In this document: in pieces, positions 24,605-32,669 of the stretch
How positions within the stretch are numbered: the first letter of the stretch is position 1
Layout of the letters: every line of letters begins with the position of its first letter
NCBI RefSeq assembly: GCF_001426245.1
Contig: NZ_LMCM01000005.1
Location: forward strand, 62,001 to 126,000
DNA: 64,000 bases
From: Phycicoccus sp. Root101
Lineage (GTDB): Bacteria > Actinomycetota > Actinomycetes > Actinomycetales > Dermatophilaceae
Direction of reading: 5' to 3'
Translations under genes and position numbers: made by a program
Notes under the pieces: model-generated
The model's input: only the letters and a program-made list of their open reading frames with translations
What the model was told of the DNA's origin: nothing
Database searches by the model: none

Positions 24605-25422
24605 CCGTGCCCGGTGAGTCCGCGGCATACCCGCAGGACGTCTTCATCCCCGGCGAGCCGAGCGACTCCGCGGTGGTCCCCGACGGCGACCGCGTCGGCA
24701 AGGGCGCGATCCACCTCGTTCACCTCTACCCGCGCGAGATGAGCATCTACGGCGACCTCGGCAACACCCGCGCCCTGGCCGCCCGCATCCGTCGCCACGG
24801 GTACAGCCCCGTCGTCCACCAGCACCACCCGGGCAGCGCGTTCCCCGAGACCGTGCACCTGGTCCTCGGTGGCGGTGGGCAGGACTCGGGGCAGGTCCGC
24901 GTCGAGGACGACCTCGAGCAGATCGCCGACCGGCTCCGCGACCTCGCCGCCGACGGGACGCCGATGCTCATGATCTGCGGGATGTACCAGCTCTTCGGCA
25001 ACGCCTTCATCACCGTCGAGGGCAAGCGGCTTCCCGGTCTCGGCATCCTCGACGTGACGACCCAGGGCAACGCCAAGCGGATGATCGGGCCGGTGGTGCT
25101 CGACACCGAGTTCGGTGACGTCGTGGGTTACGAGAACCATTCCGGCTCAACGACTCTGGGTGCCGGCCAGGCGCCGTTCGGCACCGTGAGGTCGGGGTTC
25201 GGCAACAACGGCACCGACCAGACCGAGGGCGCGCGCACCGGCAACGTGTTCGGCTCCTACCTGCACGGCCCGATCCTCCCGGCCAACCCTGCGCTCGCCG
25301 ACGCCCTCATCGGGCTCGCGGCCGAACGTGCCACCGGACGGCCCTTCGAACCCGAGCAGCAGGACGACGCGTTCGCCGACGAGGCCCGTGGCCGTCAGGT
25401 GCGCCGGCTCGTCAAGCGCTGA
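24601..25422 (+). CDS. gatD: Lipid II isoglutaminyl synthase, glutamine amidotransferase subunit GatD
   Basis: 273 residues. A CobB/CobQ-type class I amidotransferase that supplies ammonia to MurT. The nucleophile is Cys126 in MICGMYQLFG and the His is His222 in SYLHGPILP. HLYPREMSIYGDLGN at the domain start and NHSGSTTLGAGQAPFG are GatD hallmarks. About 35 extra N-terminal residues precede the domain. It overlaps murT by four bases, so the two chains are made together. Confidence 0.94.
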   Translation: MTVPGESAAYPQDVFIPGEPSDSAVVPDGDRVGKGAIHLVHLYPREMSIYGDLGNTRALAARIRRHGYSPVVHQHHPGSAFPETVHLVLGGGGQDSGQVRVEDDLEQIADRLRDLAADGTPMLMICGMYQLFGNAFITVEGKRLPGLGILDVTTQGNAKRMIGPVVLDTEFGDVVGYENHSGSTTLGAGQAPFGTVRSGFGNNGTDQTEGARTGNVFGSYLHGPILPANPALADALIGLAAERATGRPFEPEQQDDAFADEARGRQVRRLVKR

Positions 25423-25436
25423 GGGACCGACCCGGT

Positions 25437-26369
25437 ATGCCGCAGGCCCACCCCGCGTCGGAGACCACAGTGACGTCGTCGTCACCGGTGCCGGCGCGCG
25501 TCCTCGACCTGTTCGCCGTCCCCGACGACGTCCGACCGTTGCCGGGAGGGCAGGGTCGCAGCGTGGTCGCCGGCGACCTCGTCCTATCTCCCGGTCGTGA
25601 TGCGGTGACCCAGGACTGGCTCAGCCCGGTGCTGGCTCGACAGGCCGTGGCCCTGGACCTCGAGCTCGCCGGTGCGACCGGTGCGACCGGTGCGCCGGGT
25701 GTTGCCGCCGCGGCGCGCCCCGGTGGACTGGTGGCCCGGGCGGCCCGCGGTGGTGCGGTGCGGATCGCGATGCCGATCCCCGCCCGGGACGGGTCGTGGG
25801 TCGTCGACGGCTGGGCGGCCAGCCGGTACGAGCCGGACACCACGGCCTGCACCGACCTCGACGTCCTCGTCGCCACCGGTCGGGTGCTGCACGCACGCCT
25901 CGCCGTGGCGGTGACCGAGCGCCCGGCCGGGCTCGGCGACCGCGACGACCGGTGGGCCGTGGCCGACCGGCTCGTCTGGGGGTCGGTGCAGGCGCTGGGC
26001 GCTGCCGTGGCGGCGTACGGCTCTGCGGTCGCGGACCGCTGGGTGGCCGAGCTCTGCGGCGACGAGCAGGGCGGCCTCGGGCCGGGCCCGGACCAGCTCG
26101 TCCACGGCGACCTCGCCGGGAACGTCCTGCTCGACGGGCACGGCACCCCGGTGGTCATCGACCTCGCGCCGTACTGGAGACCGGCCCTGTGGGCCGAGGC
26201 GGTCTGCGTCCTCGACGCCGTGGTCTGGCACGGCGCGGACCCGTCCGCGCTGGAGGGGTGGCGTCACGGAGCCCGACGGCAAGCGGTGCTGCGGGCCGCG
26301 TTGTTCCGCGTGCTGAGCGAGGACCCGGGCAGCGCACTGGTTGCCGACGTCGTGCGCGCGCTCGCCTGA
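25437..26369 (+). CDS. Aminoglycoside-phosphotransferase-like protein (actinobacterial family)
   Basis: 310 residues. LVHGDLAGNVLLDGHGTPVVIDL is a protein-kinase-like/APH catalytic loop (H-G-D, then N) followed by a V-I-D in place of the usual metal-binding D-x-D. RPLPGGQGRSVVAGDLVL resembles the nucleotide-binding start of the actinobacterial TIGR02569-type proteins. The substrate is unknown. A short ACC-GGT-GCG DNA repeat encodes GATGATGA near residue 80. ATG 25437 is 14 bases after gatD with GAGGGA upstream, so co-transcription with murT-gatD is likely. Confidence 0.65.
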   Translation: MPQAHPASETTVTSSSPVPARVLDLFAVPDDVRPLPGGQGRSVVAGDLVLSPGRDAVTQDWLSPVLARQAVALDLELAGATGATGAPGVAAAARPGGLVARAARGGAVRIAMPIPARDGSWVVDGWAASRYEPDTTACTDLDVLVATGRVLHARLAVAVTERPAGLGDRDDRWAVADRLVWGSVQALGAAVAAYGSAVADRWVAELCGDEQGGLGPGPDQLVHGDLAGNVLLDGHGTPVVIDLAPYWRPALWAEAVCVLDAVVWHGADPSALEGWRHGARRQAVLRAALFRVLSEDPGSALVADVVRALA

Positions 26370-26379
26370 GGCGGACGAC

Positions 26380-26817
26380 TCAGGCGTCGGGGTCGCTGCC
26401 CCAGGCGAGCCGCAGTCGCAGCAGCTCCTCGAGGGTCGCGGACTCGCCGTCGCGCGCACCGGCCCCGACCTGCAGCGGGGGAGGCGTGGGCTCGACGGCG
26501 ACGGTGCGCCACCGTCCGAACCGTTCGGACGGCACGACGAGCACGTAGTACGACCCGTCCGTGCCGATGCCGATCGACTGGTCGCGGCGCAGGTACCAGC
26601 CGGTGATGCCGGTCTTGTAGCGCCCCTTCCCCGACCACGGCCGTGCGGTCAGCTCCTGCGTCGGGAAGCCGTCCGCGGTGACCTGCTCGACGAACTCGTC
26701 GACCATCGCCTGCGCCTTGACCGACTCGCGTTCGCGCCGCTTGCGGTCGGCCTCGACGTGGTAGTCGGCACGTTCGGCCCGTTCCGCGCGCCGCCGGGCC
26801 GCCTCGTCCTCAGCCAT
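26380..26817 (-). CDS. Hypothetical soluble protein, charged N-terminus
   Basis: 145 residues, unrecognised. A strongly charged helical N-terminus (AARRRAERAERADYHVEADR and onward, about 1-45) looks like a coiled coil. It precedes a small folded part with Gly/Tyr/Trp residues (WSGKGRYKTGITGWYLRRDQ, then YYVLVVPSERFGRWRTV). The end is acidic. It starts inside the 3' end of the flippase-like gene (8-base overlap, 26810-26817), so it is translated from the same message. No function suggested beyond that association. Confidence 0.65.
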   Translation of the reverse strand: MAEDEAARRRAERAERADYHVEADRKRRERESVKAQAMVDEFVEQVTADGFPTQELTARPWSGKGRYKTGITGWYLRRDQSIGIGTDGSYYVLVVPSERFGRWRTVAVEPTPPPLQVGAGARDGESATLEELLRLRLAWGSDPDA

Positions 26818-27898
26818 GGGACGGCTCCGCGTGCGCCACGTCCTCGACCGGCGCCTTCTTCGGGCTGACCGACCACGCCAACCAGCCCAGGGCGCCGAGC
26901 GGGATCTCCATGAGGTGCGTGTAGACCGAGAAGAGCACGGCCCCGGCCACGGCCTGGGCCGGGTCGGCGCCCCACGCGATGAGGGCGGCCGAGGTCGCGG
27001 CCTCGGTGACGCCCAGGCCGCCGGGGGTGACCCCGACCGCGGTGAGGAGACGACCGAGGGCGTACGCCGCGAACAGCTGCCCGTAGAACAGGTCCACGCC
27101 GGTGGTGTGCATGCACACCAGGAACAGCAGGTAGTAGACCCCGAAGAACCCGACCAGCCCGAGCGACATGCTCAGCCAGCCCGTGCGGACGATGTCGTTG
27201 ATGCGCGCCCGCAGGTCGATGACGAGGGCCTTGACGCTCATGTTGCGCCGCCGGAACAACCGTCCCAGCACCTTGTCGAACCCCTGCCCGATCCCGACCG
27301 CCGCCCGCTCCGACACGAGGATCGCCACGAACGTGCCCAGGATGAGCGCGCCGCTCACCGCCCCGGCCACCGCGGCGTCCTTGAGGGCCCTGGGCACGTC
27401 GGAGTCAGCGCCGGCCAGCAGAGCGGCGATCGCTATGAGGGGCAGGGCGATTCGTGCGAGGACGTTCCACACCCCCGTGACGATGGCCGACGTGGAGATG
27501 TCCCGTCGAGAGAAGCCCCACGACCGACAGATCGTGTAGGTCGCGGCGAGACCAGCCGCGCCGCCGCCGGGGAGGAGGTTGCCCACCGACGACCCCGCGA
27601 CGTTGACGATGAGGGCCTGCCAGTGCCGCAGGCCGTGCAGCGAACCGGTCAGCGTGAACGTGTAGCAGTAGAGGCCGATGACGACCCCGACGAGCAGCAG
27701 CAGCGCCGTCGACACCGGGACCCCGCTGAGCACCTTCCAGATCTCCGGCCAGGTCACGTGGGCGACGCGGGGCAGGCCCCAGACCAGCAGCACCGCGGCC
27801 AGCCCGAGCCCGAGCGCCCCCTGCAGGAAGGTCCGGGCCCAGGACCGCGGGCGGTCCGTCGACTCGTCGACGCCGCCCGCCCTCGTGGAGGCGCTCAC
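26810..27898 (-). CDS. Flippase-like membrane protein (UPF0104 / LPG-synthase TM domain)
   Basis: 362 residues with about eight membrane helices. NLLPGGGAAGLAATYTICRS, GVWNVLARIALPL and TPGGLGVTEAATSAALIAWG are hallmark segments of the lysylphosphatidylglycerol-synthase transmembrane/AglD-like family. Members lacking the synthetase domain, as here, are often linked to glycolipid synthesis or flipping. The GTG overlaps the stop of the PIG-L deacetylase gene (GTGA, 27895-27898), so both are translationally coupled. That coupling and the divergent GT4 gene suggest work on a membrane-linked sugar; inference only. Confidence 0.8.
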   Translation of the reverse strand: MSASTRAGGVDESTDRPRSWARTFLQGALGLGLAAVLLVWGLPRVAHVTWPEIWKVLSGVPVSTALLLLVGVVIGLYCYTFTLTGSLHGLRHWQALIVNVAGSSVGNLLPGGGAAGLAATYTICRSWGFSRRDISTSAIVTGVWNVLARIALPLIAIAALLAGADSDVPRALKDAAVAGAVSGALILGTFVAILVSERAAVGIGQGFDKVLGRLFRRRNMSVKALVIDLRARINDIVRTGWLSMSLGLVGFFGVYYLLFLVCMHTTGVDLFYGQLFAAYALGRLLTAVGVTPGGLGVTEAATSAALIAWGADPAQAVAGAVLFSVYTHLMEIPLGALGWLAWSVSPKKAPVEDVAHAEPSHG

Positions 27899-28716
27899 GG
27901 CAGTCCCTCGAAGACGTCGGTGGCGATGGGTGACCCCGCCGGACGAGCCGGGTCCACGAACCACTCCCGGCCGAACACCAGGTCGTAGAGCGGGCGCGGG
28001 ATGCGCAGGAACGCCGCGAGCGTGCGGTCCGCGCCGGCGTCCGCGCTGGCCTGGGAGGCGTGGGCACGCATGGAAGCCCGCTTCGCGGCGGCATACCGGC
28101 GGACGTTGATGCGGTGGGTGATCTCGTCGCGCGCGCTGAAGGCGCGGTCGAAACCCTCGCGGTCGAACTCCGGCGGGAAGCGGTAGACCCTCGCGGCCAG
28201 GTCGATGGCCCGGGTCATGGTGTCGCGCGGGACGGTCGCCTGCAGGACGCGCGGGGTCCCGGCGAGCTCCGCGGCCCGGGCACCCACCTCGTGGACGCGG
28301 ACGTGGTCGCGGTGGCCGTACCCGCCGTTGCGGTCGTAGGAGAGCAGCACGTCGGCGTCCTCCTCACGCAGGATCGTGGCGAGGCGCTCGGCAGCCTCGT
28401 CGACGTCGGCGAGCACGAACCGCACCCGACCGTCGGGGTCGGGGTCGAGCTCGCCGACCATGCCGCTGTCGGCGTACCCCAGCCACTCGACGCGGGCGAC
28501 CCCGAGTGCGCGCGCACTCTCGTGGAGCTCCGCGAGGCGCCGGTCGCCGAGCCGGCCGTCGGCGGCGAACTCGCCCGAGGCCAGGCCCAGGTCGCCGTCC
28601 GTCGCGACCACGACGACCACCCGGTGACCCTCCGCGGCGGCGCGTGCCAGCGTCCCCGAGGTGAGCAGGGCCTCGTCGTCGGGGTGGGCGTGGAAGGCCA
28701 CGAGGGTGTGGGTCAT
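27895..28716 (-). CDS. PIG-L / LmbE-family N-deacetylase
   Basis: 273 residues. AFHAHPDDEALL near the N-terminus and GHRDHVRVHEVG near residue 138 hold the zinc ligands (AHPDD plus His) and catalytic Asp of PIG-L/MshB-type enzymes that deacetylate N-acetylglucosaminyl groups. It resembles mycothiol-pathway MshB in fold, but the neighbourhood (flippase-like protein, GT4, Nudix) is not a mycothiol locus. ATG 28716 and GTG 28719 are adjacent starts; CAGGAT (28730-28725 on this strand) is five bases before the GTG. Divergent from the GT4 gene with only 35 bases between. Confidence 0.85.
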   Translation of the reverse strand: MTHTLVAFHAHPDDEALLTSGTLARAAAEGHRVVVVVATDGDLGLASGEFAADGRLGDRRLAELHESARALGVARVEWLGYADSGMVGELDPDPDGRVRFVLADVDEAAERLATILREEDADVLLSYDRNGGYGHRDHVRVHEVGARAAELAGTPRVLQATVPRDTMTRAIDLAARVYRFPPEFDREGFDRAFSARDEITHRINVRRYAAAKRASMRAHASQASADAGADRTLAAFLRIPRPLYDLVFGREWFVDPARPAGSPIATDVFEGLP

Positions 28717-28751
28717 CACGAGCCATCCTGTCGCATGGCAGGCTCTGGGCT

Positions 28752-29876
28752 GTGAAGGTGGCCCTGCTGACGGACTGTTACCTGCCCCGGCTGGGCGGTA
28801 TCGAGGTCCAGACGCATGACCTCGCGGCCCAGCTGCAGGCTCGCGGGCACGAGGTCGAGGTGTTCACCGCGACCCCGGGAGCCCTCGGCGAGCGCCACGG
28901 TGTCGTCGAGGTGGTCGACGACGTGCCGGTGCACCGGATGGCCCTGCGCCTGCCGTGGGAGCTTCCGGTGAACCCCCTCGCGCCTCCCGAGGTGCGCCGC
29001 CGGCTGCGGTCCGGCGGGTTCGACGTGGCCCACGTCCACATGGGGGTGGTGAGCCCGTTCGCCACCGACCTCGCCGGCGTCGCGCTCGGCCTCGGCCTCC
29101 CGACGGCCGTCACCTGGCACTGCCTGATGGAGCGCTCGCGACCCGTCTTCCGGCTCCTCGGCCACGCACGCCGGTGGGCCGAGCAGGGCGCCGCCCTGTC
29201 GGCCGTGTCGGGCGTGGCCGCGGCCTCGGTGCGGACGGTCGTGGGCGACCACGAGGTGCGGGTGTTCCCCAACGGCATCGACCCCGCCCGCTGGACCCCG
29301 CCGGACGGCGGCGTCCGCGACCACGGCGGCCCGGTCGAGGTCGTCGCCTCGATGCGGTTCGCGGCGCGCAAGCGACCGCTGGCGGTGCTGGAGGTGGCGT
29401 CCCGGGCGCGGGCCCTGCTCCCTGCCGACCACGAGATGCGCCTGACCATCTTCGGCGAGGGGCCGGAGCGTCGGCGGCTGGAGAAGTTCGTCGCCACCAA
29501 CGCGATGGGAGACTGGGTGCACCTGCCCGGCCGGGTCACCCGCGACGAGCTGCGGGAGAACTACTGGCGCAGCCACCTCTACCTCACCCCGGCTCGGCTG
29601 GAGGCGTTCGGGATCGCTGCCCTCGAGGCGCGCACGGCCGGTCTCCCCGTGCTGGCCCGCGCCGACACCGGGGTCGGTGACTTCGTCGTGGACGGGGTCG
29701 ACGGCGTCCTGGGCGCCGACGACAACGCGCTCGTCGCCGGCCTCGTGCAGCTCGTCACCGACGACGCGCTGCGCCACCGCATCGCCGCGCACAACGCTTC
29801 CGTCGCGCCCGAGCAGTCCTGGCCCGCCGTGGTCGACCTGGCCGAGTCCGAGTACCGCCGGGCCGGTGCCGGGTGA
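28752..29876 (+). CDS. Family 4 glycosyltransferase
   Basis: 374 residues, GT-B fold. LPRLGGIEVQTHDLAAQLQA is the acceptor-side Gly-rich start, HVHMGVVSPF lies mid-domain, and FPNGIDPARW opens the C-terminal domain. EAFGIAALEARTAGLPVLAR is the nucleotide-sugar E-x7-E motif of GT4. The enzyme transfers a sugar from an NDP- or GDP-sugar; the acceptor is unknown. It overlaps the Nudix gene (GTGA). GTG 28752 is seven bases after CAGGCT. With the divergent PIG-L/flippase pair it may build a small membrane glycolipid. Confidence 0.85.
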   Translation: MKVALLTDCYLPRLGGIEVQTHDLAAQLQARGHEVEVFTATPGALGERHGVVEVVDDVPVHRMALRLPWELPVNPLAPPEVRRRLRSGGFDVAHVHMGVVSPFATDLAGVALGLGLPTAVTWHCLMERSRPVFRLLGHARRWAEQGAALSAVSGVAAASVRTVVGDHEVRVFPNGIDPARWTPPDGGVRDHGGPVEVVASMRFAARKRPLAVLEVASRARALLPADHEMRLTIFGEGPERRRLEKFVATNAMGDWVHLPGRVTRDELRENYWRSHLYLTPARLEAFGIAALEARTAGLPVLARADTGVGDFVVDGVDGVLGADDNALVAGLVQLVTDDALRHRIAAHNASVAPEQSWPAVVDLAESEYRRAGAG

Positions 29877-30562
29877 GCACCCCGCTGCACGTTCAGGGCC
29901 GGGCAGCGGACGGTCGCGAGGTGGCGTTCGTCCTCGAGCACGGTGCCGACCCGGTCCGCGAGCTCGCCGGCCGGGGCTGGGCCGTGACCGGCCTGCTCGA
30001 CGCCGTCCGGGAGCCCGACGGCTCGCTGGCGCTGCGCTACGCCCTGGAGCCGGCCGGCGTCGTCGAACCCCCGGCGCCGCACGTGCCGACCGACCCCGGC
30101 CTCGTCCTCGAGCCCGGCGAGGTCGCGGAGCCCTACCAGCGCACCGCGGCCTACGGAGTGGTCACCAGCGAACGCGGCGTCCTCCTCACCGAGCTGTCGG
30201 CCCTCACGTCCTCGCCCGGTCGCTGGACGCTCCCCGGCGGCGGCCTCGACCCCGGCGAGGAGCCGGTCGCCGCCCTGCACCGCGAGGTGTGGGAGGAGAG
30301 CGGCCAGCAGGTGCAGGACGTCCGCCTCCTCGAGGCGCACACCTCGCACTGGATCGGGCGTGCGCCGAGCGGCCGGTTGGAGGACTTCCACGCCGTCCGG
30401 ATCGTGTATGCCGCGTGGTGCCCCGCGCCGACCGACCCCGTCGTCCACGACGTGGGTGGGTCGACGGAGTCGGTGCGGTGGGTGCAGGTCGAGGACCTCG
30501 GGCGCTACCACCTGGGGCGGTCGTTCGCCCCGCACATGTCCCGGTGGCTCAACCGCACCTGA
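29873..30562 (+). CDS. Nudix hydrolase
   Basis: 229 residues. The Nudix box GGLDPGEEPVAALHREVWEE fits GX5EX7REUXEEXG. An N-terminal domain of about 85 residues precedes it, so the protein is longer than minimal Nudix enzymes. It should hydrolyse a nucleoside diphosphate linked to another group, possibly an NDP-sugar given the coupled GT4 gene. GTG 29873 overlaps the GT4 stop. Confidence 0.85.
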   Translation: MSTPLHVQGRAADGREVAFVLEHGADPVRELAGRGWAVTGLLDAVREPDGSLALRYALEPAGVVEPPAPHVPTDPGLVLEPGEVAEPYQRTAAYGVVTSERGVLLTELSALTSSPGRWTLPGGGLDPGEEPVAALHREVWEESGQQVQDVRLLEAHTSHWIGRAPSGRLEDFHAVRIVYAAWCPAPTDPVVHDVGGSTESVRWVQVEDLGRYHLGRSFAPHMSRWLNRT

Positions 30563-30579
30563 CCGGGCGGTCGGTCAGG
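30558..30579. terminator. Hairpin straddling two convergent stop codons
   Basis: CCTGACC/GGTCAGG arms (30558-30564, 30573-30579), 8-nt loop, between the Nudix gene and the PspC-module membrane protein. Confidence 0.45.
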
Positions 30580-31114
30580 AGCGGGCGCTGCGGCGGTTGG
30601 AGCTGATCAACCCGACGGCGCCGAGCACGACCAGCACCGCGCCGACGGCGACGAACCCGAGCGGGCCGACATCGCCCCAGTCGACGGTGAGGTTGCCCAG
30701 CTCCTGCGCGAGGACGATGCCCGCGATGGCGAGCACGACCAGGCCCAGGATGATCGCCGGGGTGTGCGGACCGGTCGGTCGCGGGGGCACCGGGGGCGGC
30801 CACTGCTGCGACGCGGTGGCGGTGGGAGCGGTGGTGTCCGGGCCCGCCGCGTCCGCGGCGACGCCGGCCGTGGCGATCGGTGCGATCGGTGCGGTCGGTG
30901 CGGTCGGGTCGTCGGCGGGCGGAGCCTCGGCGGCCGGAACGGCGCCGAACACCGCCGTCTCGACCGGCTCTCGGATCTGCGTCGACTCCGCCTCGTCCTG
31001 CACGGGCAGCTGCTGCGTCGCCTCGGTGCGGGGGAGCTGCTGGGTGCGGTCGTCCACGGTGGCCTCGGTGTTCTCGTCCTGGGGGGTGCTCGTCGGGTCG
31101 TTGGTCTCGTTCAT
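30575..31114 (-). CDS. Low-complexity protein with two C-terminal membrane helices
   Basis: 179 residues. The first 115 are acidic then Pro/Ala/Thr-rich (TQQLP repeated, PTAPTAPIAPIATAG) and probably disordered in the cytoplasm. Two helices follow (IILGLVVLAIAGIVLAQEL and FVAVGAVLVVLGAVGLI) and a basic end (SSNRRSARS). No domain is recognised. AAGGAG lies eight bases before ATG 31114, overlapping the end of the PspC gene, so it is the last cistron of that operon and probably an accessory of the envelope-stress module. Confidence 0.65.
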   Translation of the reverse strand: MNETNDPTSTPQDENTEATVDDRTQQLPRTEATQQLPVQDEAESTQIREPVETAVFGAVPAAEAPPADDPTAPTAPIAPIATAGVAADAAGPDTTAPTATASQQWPPPVPPRPTGPHTPAIILGLVVLAIAGIVLAQELGNLTVDWGDVGPLGFVAVGAVLVVLGAVGLISSNRRSARS

Positions 31115-31119
31115 GGGGT

Positions 31120-32553
31120 TCACTCCTTGCCGATCAGGATCTGGCCGAGGCCGACGTGGGCGTCGATGACGACGTCGGCGTCGCCGGTGCCGAAGGTCTG
31201 GACCGTGCTGATGTTGCGTCCGTTGTCATTGGTGTCGTCGTGGACGATCGGGTCGGAGTCGAGCGACGGGGGCAGCGGGTCGAACGACCCGAAGTCCGCG
31301 CGGGTGATGTCGCCCGCGGCGACCGAGCTGTGCACCTCGACCGTCAGGTTCTTCGGGATGTGGATCCTCAGCTCGCCCATGCCGACCCTCGCCTCGAGGT
31401 GACGCGCGGTGTCCGGGTTGTCGGGCAGCTGCGAGAGGTCCAGGTCGGCCGAGCCGATGCTGAGCCGGTAGCTCTCGGTGGTGTCCGTGACCGACGGGCG
31501 CCAGACCCGCTCACCGATGCCGCCACCGAACGTCACGTCCGGCACGACCGACGAGGTCCAGGTGACCAGGGCCAGCACGACCGCGAGGAACCCGGTGAAG
31601 CCGGCTCGGCGGCCCGCGAGACCGAGGCCGAGGACGCCCAGGCCCACCACCCCGAGGGCGGCGCACAGGGCGACCGTCTGGTCGCTGCCGGCCCAGTGGT
31701 TGGCCTGGTGGGCCCACGAGGTCAGGCCGTAGGCCGCGACGGCCAGTCCGCCGACGAGCAGGGTGGCGCCGAACCCGCCCGAGCGCCGACGCGGCGGCTT
31801 CGGTGCACGCGGAGGCCTGGGGGGACGCGGCTGCCGGGCAGCCGGAGGAGCCGGGGGCCAGCCGCCACCGGGAGGGGTGGCAGCGCCATACGGGGCGGTG
31901 GGCGCGGTCGTCGTCGAGGAGGTGGCCGCCGAGGTGGGGGTGGCCACGCTCGCCCAGGTGCCGGGCTGCGACCGCTCGGCCTGCTCGACGTCGGCGTCTG
32001 CCGAGCGGGTGCTCGCGTCGGTGGTCCAGGTGGGTGCCTGCGTGGCTCCCTGCATGGCAGCCGGTGCGGTTGCCGGCTGGAAGGAGGGGCCCGAGTCGCG
32101 CTTGCGGGTGACGAGCCAGAAGACGAGGCCGACCGGGATGACCACCCACCAGATCCAGCCCATGCCGGGCACGTCGCCGGCGAACCCGGTGCCGCCGACC
32201 AGCGACAGGCCGATGACGATCAGCAGGATGATGCCGAGCACGTCACCGTCGCGCAGGGCGCGCTCGGCGACGATGTCCTCCTTGTCGTTGGGCAGGAACG
32301 CCCAGGCGATGAGGTAGACGGTGATGCCGAGCCCTCCCATGACGACGAGCAGCACCAGCACCGCGCGGATGACTATGGGGTCCACCCCGAGCCGGGTGGC
32401 GATGCCGGAGCACACGCCCGCCAGCCACTTGTCGTCGCCGTCGCGGCGCAGGTCGATGGACCGGAGCCAGCCGAAGAAGCGGTCGAGGCCCGAGGCGTTG
32501 GTGTCGTTCGTCGGGCCCGTCGTGGGCCCAGAGGTCTGCGTCATGTCATCCAT
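31120..32553 (-). CDS. PspC-domain membrane protein with LiaF-like C-terminus
   Basis: 477 residues. A PspC domain (about 30-85: KWLAGVCSGIATRLGVDP followed by a helix) is followed by further helices and a Pro/Ala/Thr-rich linker (about 150-235). More helices come next, then a C-terminal beta-rich domain (RLSIGSADLDLSQL, VGMGELRIHIPKNLTVEV) like the toastrack/LiaF-C fold. Such proteins hold a LiaS-type kinase silent until the envelope is damaged. It is divergent from the PspC-containing kinase, 116 bases away. ATG 32553 and 32544 are both possible starts. Confidence 0.8.
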   Translation of the reverse strand: MDDMTQTSGPTTGPTNDTNASGLDRFFGWLRSIDLRRDGDDKWLAGVCSGIATRLGVDPIVIRAVLVLLVVMGGLGITVYLIAWAFLPNDKEDIVAERALRDGDVLGIILLIVIGLSLVGGTGFAGDVPGMGWIWWVVIPVGLVFWLVTRKRDSGPSFQPATAPAAMQGATQAPTWTTDASTRSADADVEQAERSQPGTWASVATPTSAATSSTTTAPTAPYGAATPPGGGWPPAPPAARQPRPPRPPRAPKPPRRRSGGFGATLLVGGLAVAAYGLTSWAHQANHWAGSDQTVALCAALGVVGLGVLGLGLAGRRAGFTGFLAVVLALVTWTSSVVPDVTFGGGIGERVWRPSVTDTTESYRLSIGSADLDLSQLPDNPDTARHLEARVGMGELRIHIPKNLTVEVHSSVAAGDITRADFGSFDPLPPSLDSDPIVHDDTNDNGRNISTVQTFGTGDADVVIDAHVGLGQILIGKE

Positions 32554-32657
32554 GGTGTCGACGCGCAGGCCCCGGAACCATGAGGGTCGACCCTGAACGG
32601 ACCCCGAGAGCCCCGCTCCGCACCCTGAGGAGGGTCTCTTTCCGCCCCGGAGTAGGT

Positions 32658-32663
32658 CAGGAT
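32658..32663 (+). promoter_or_regulatory. Leaderless-type -10 for the PspC kinase gene
   Basis: CAGGAT ends six bases before ATG 32670. TAGGTC (32653-32658) is an alternative with a short leader. Confidence 0.35.
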
Positions 32664-32669
32664 GAGGGC

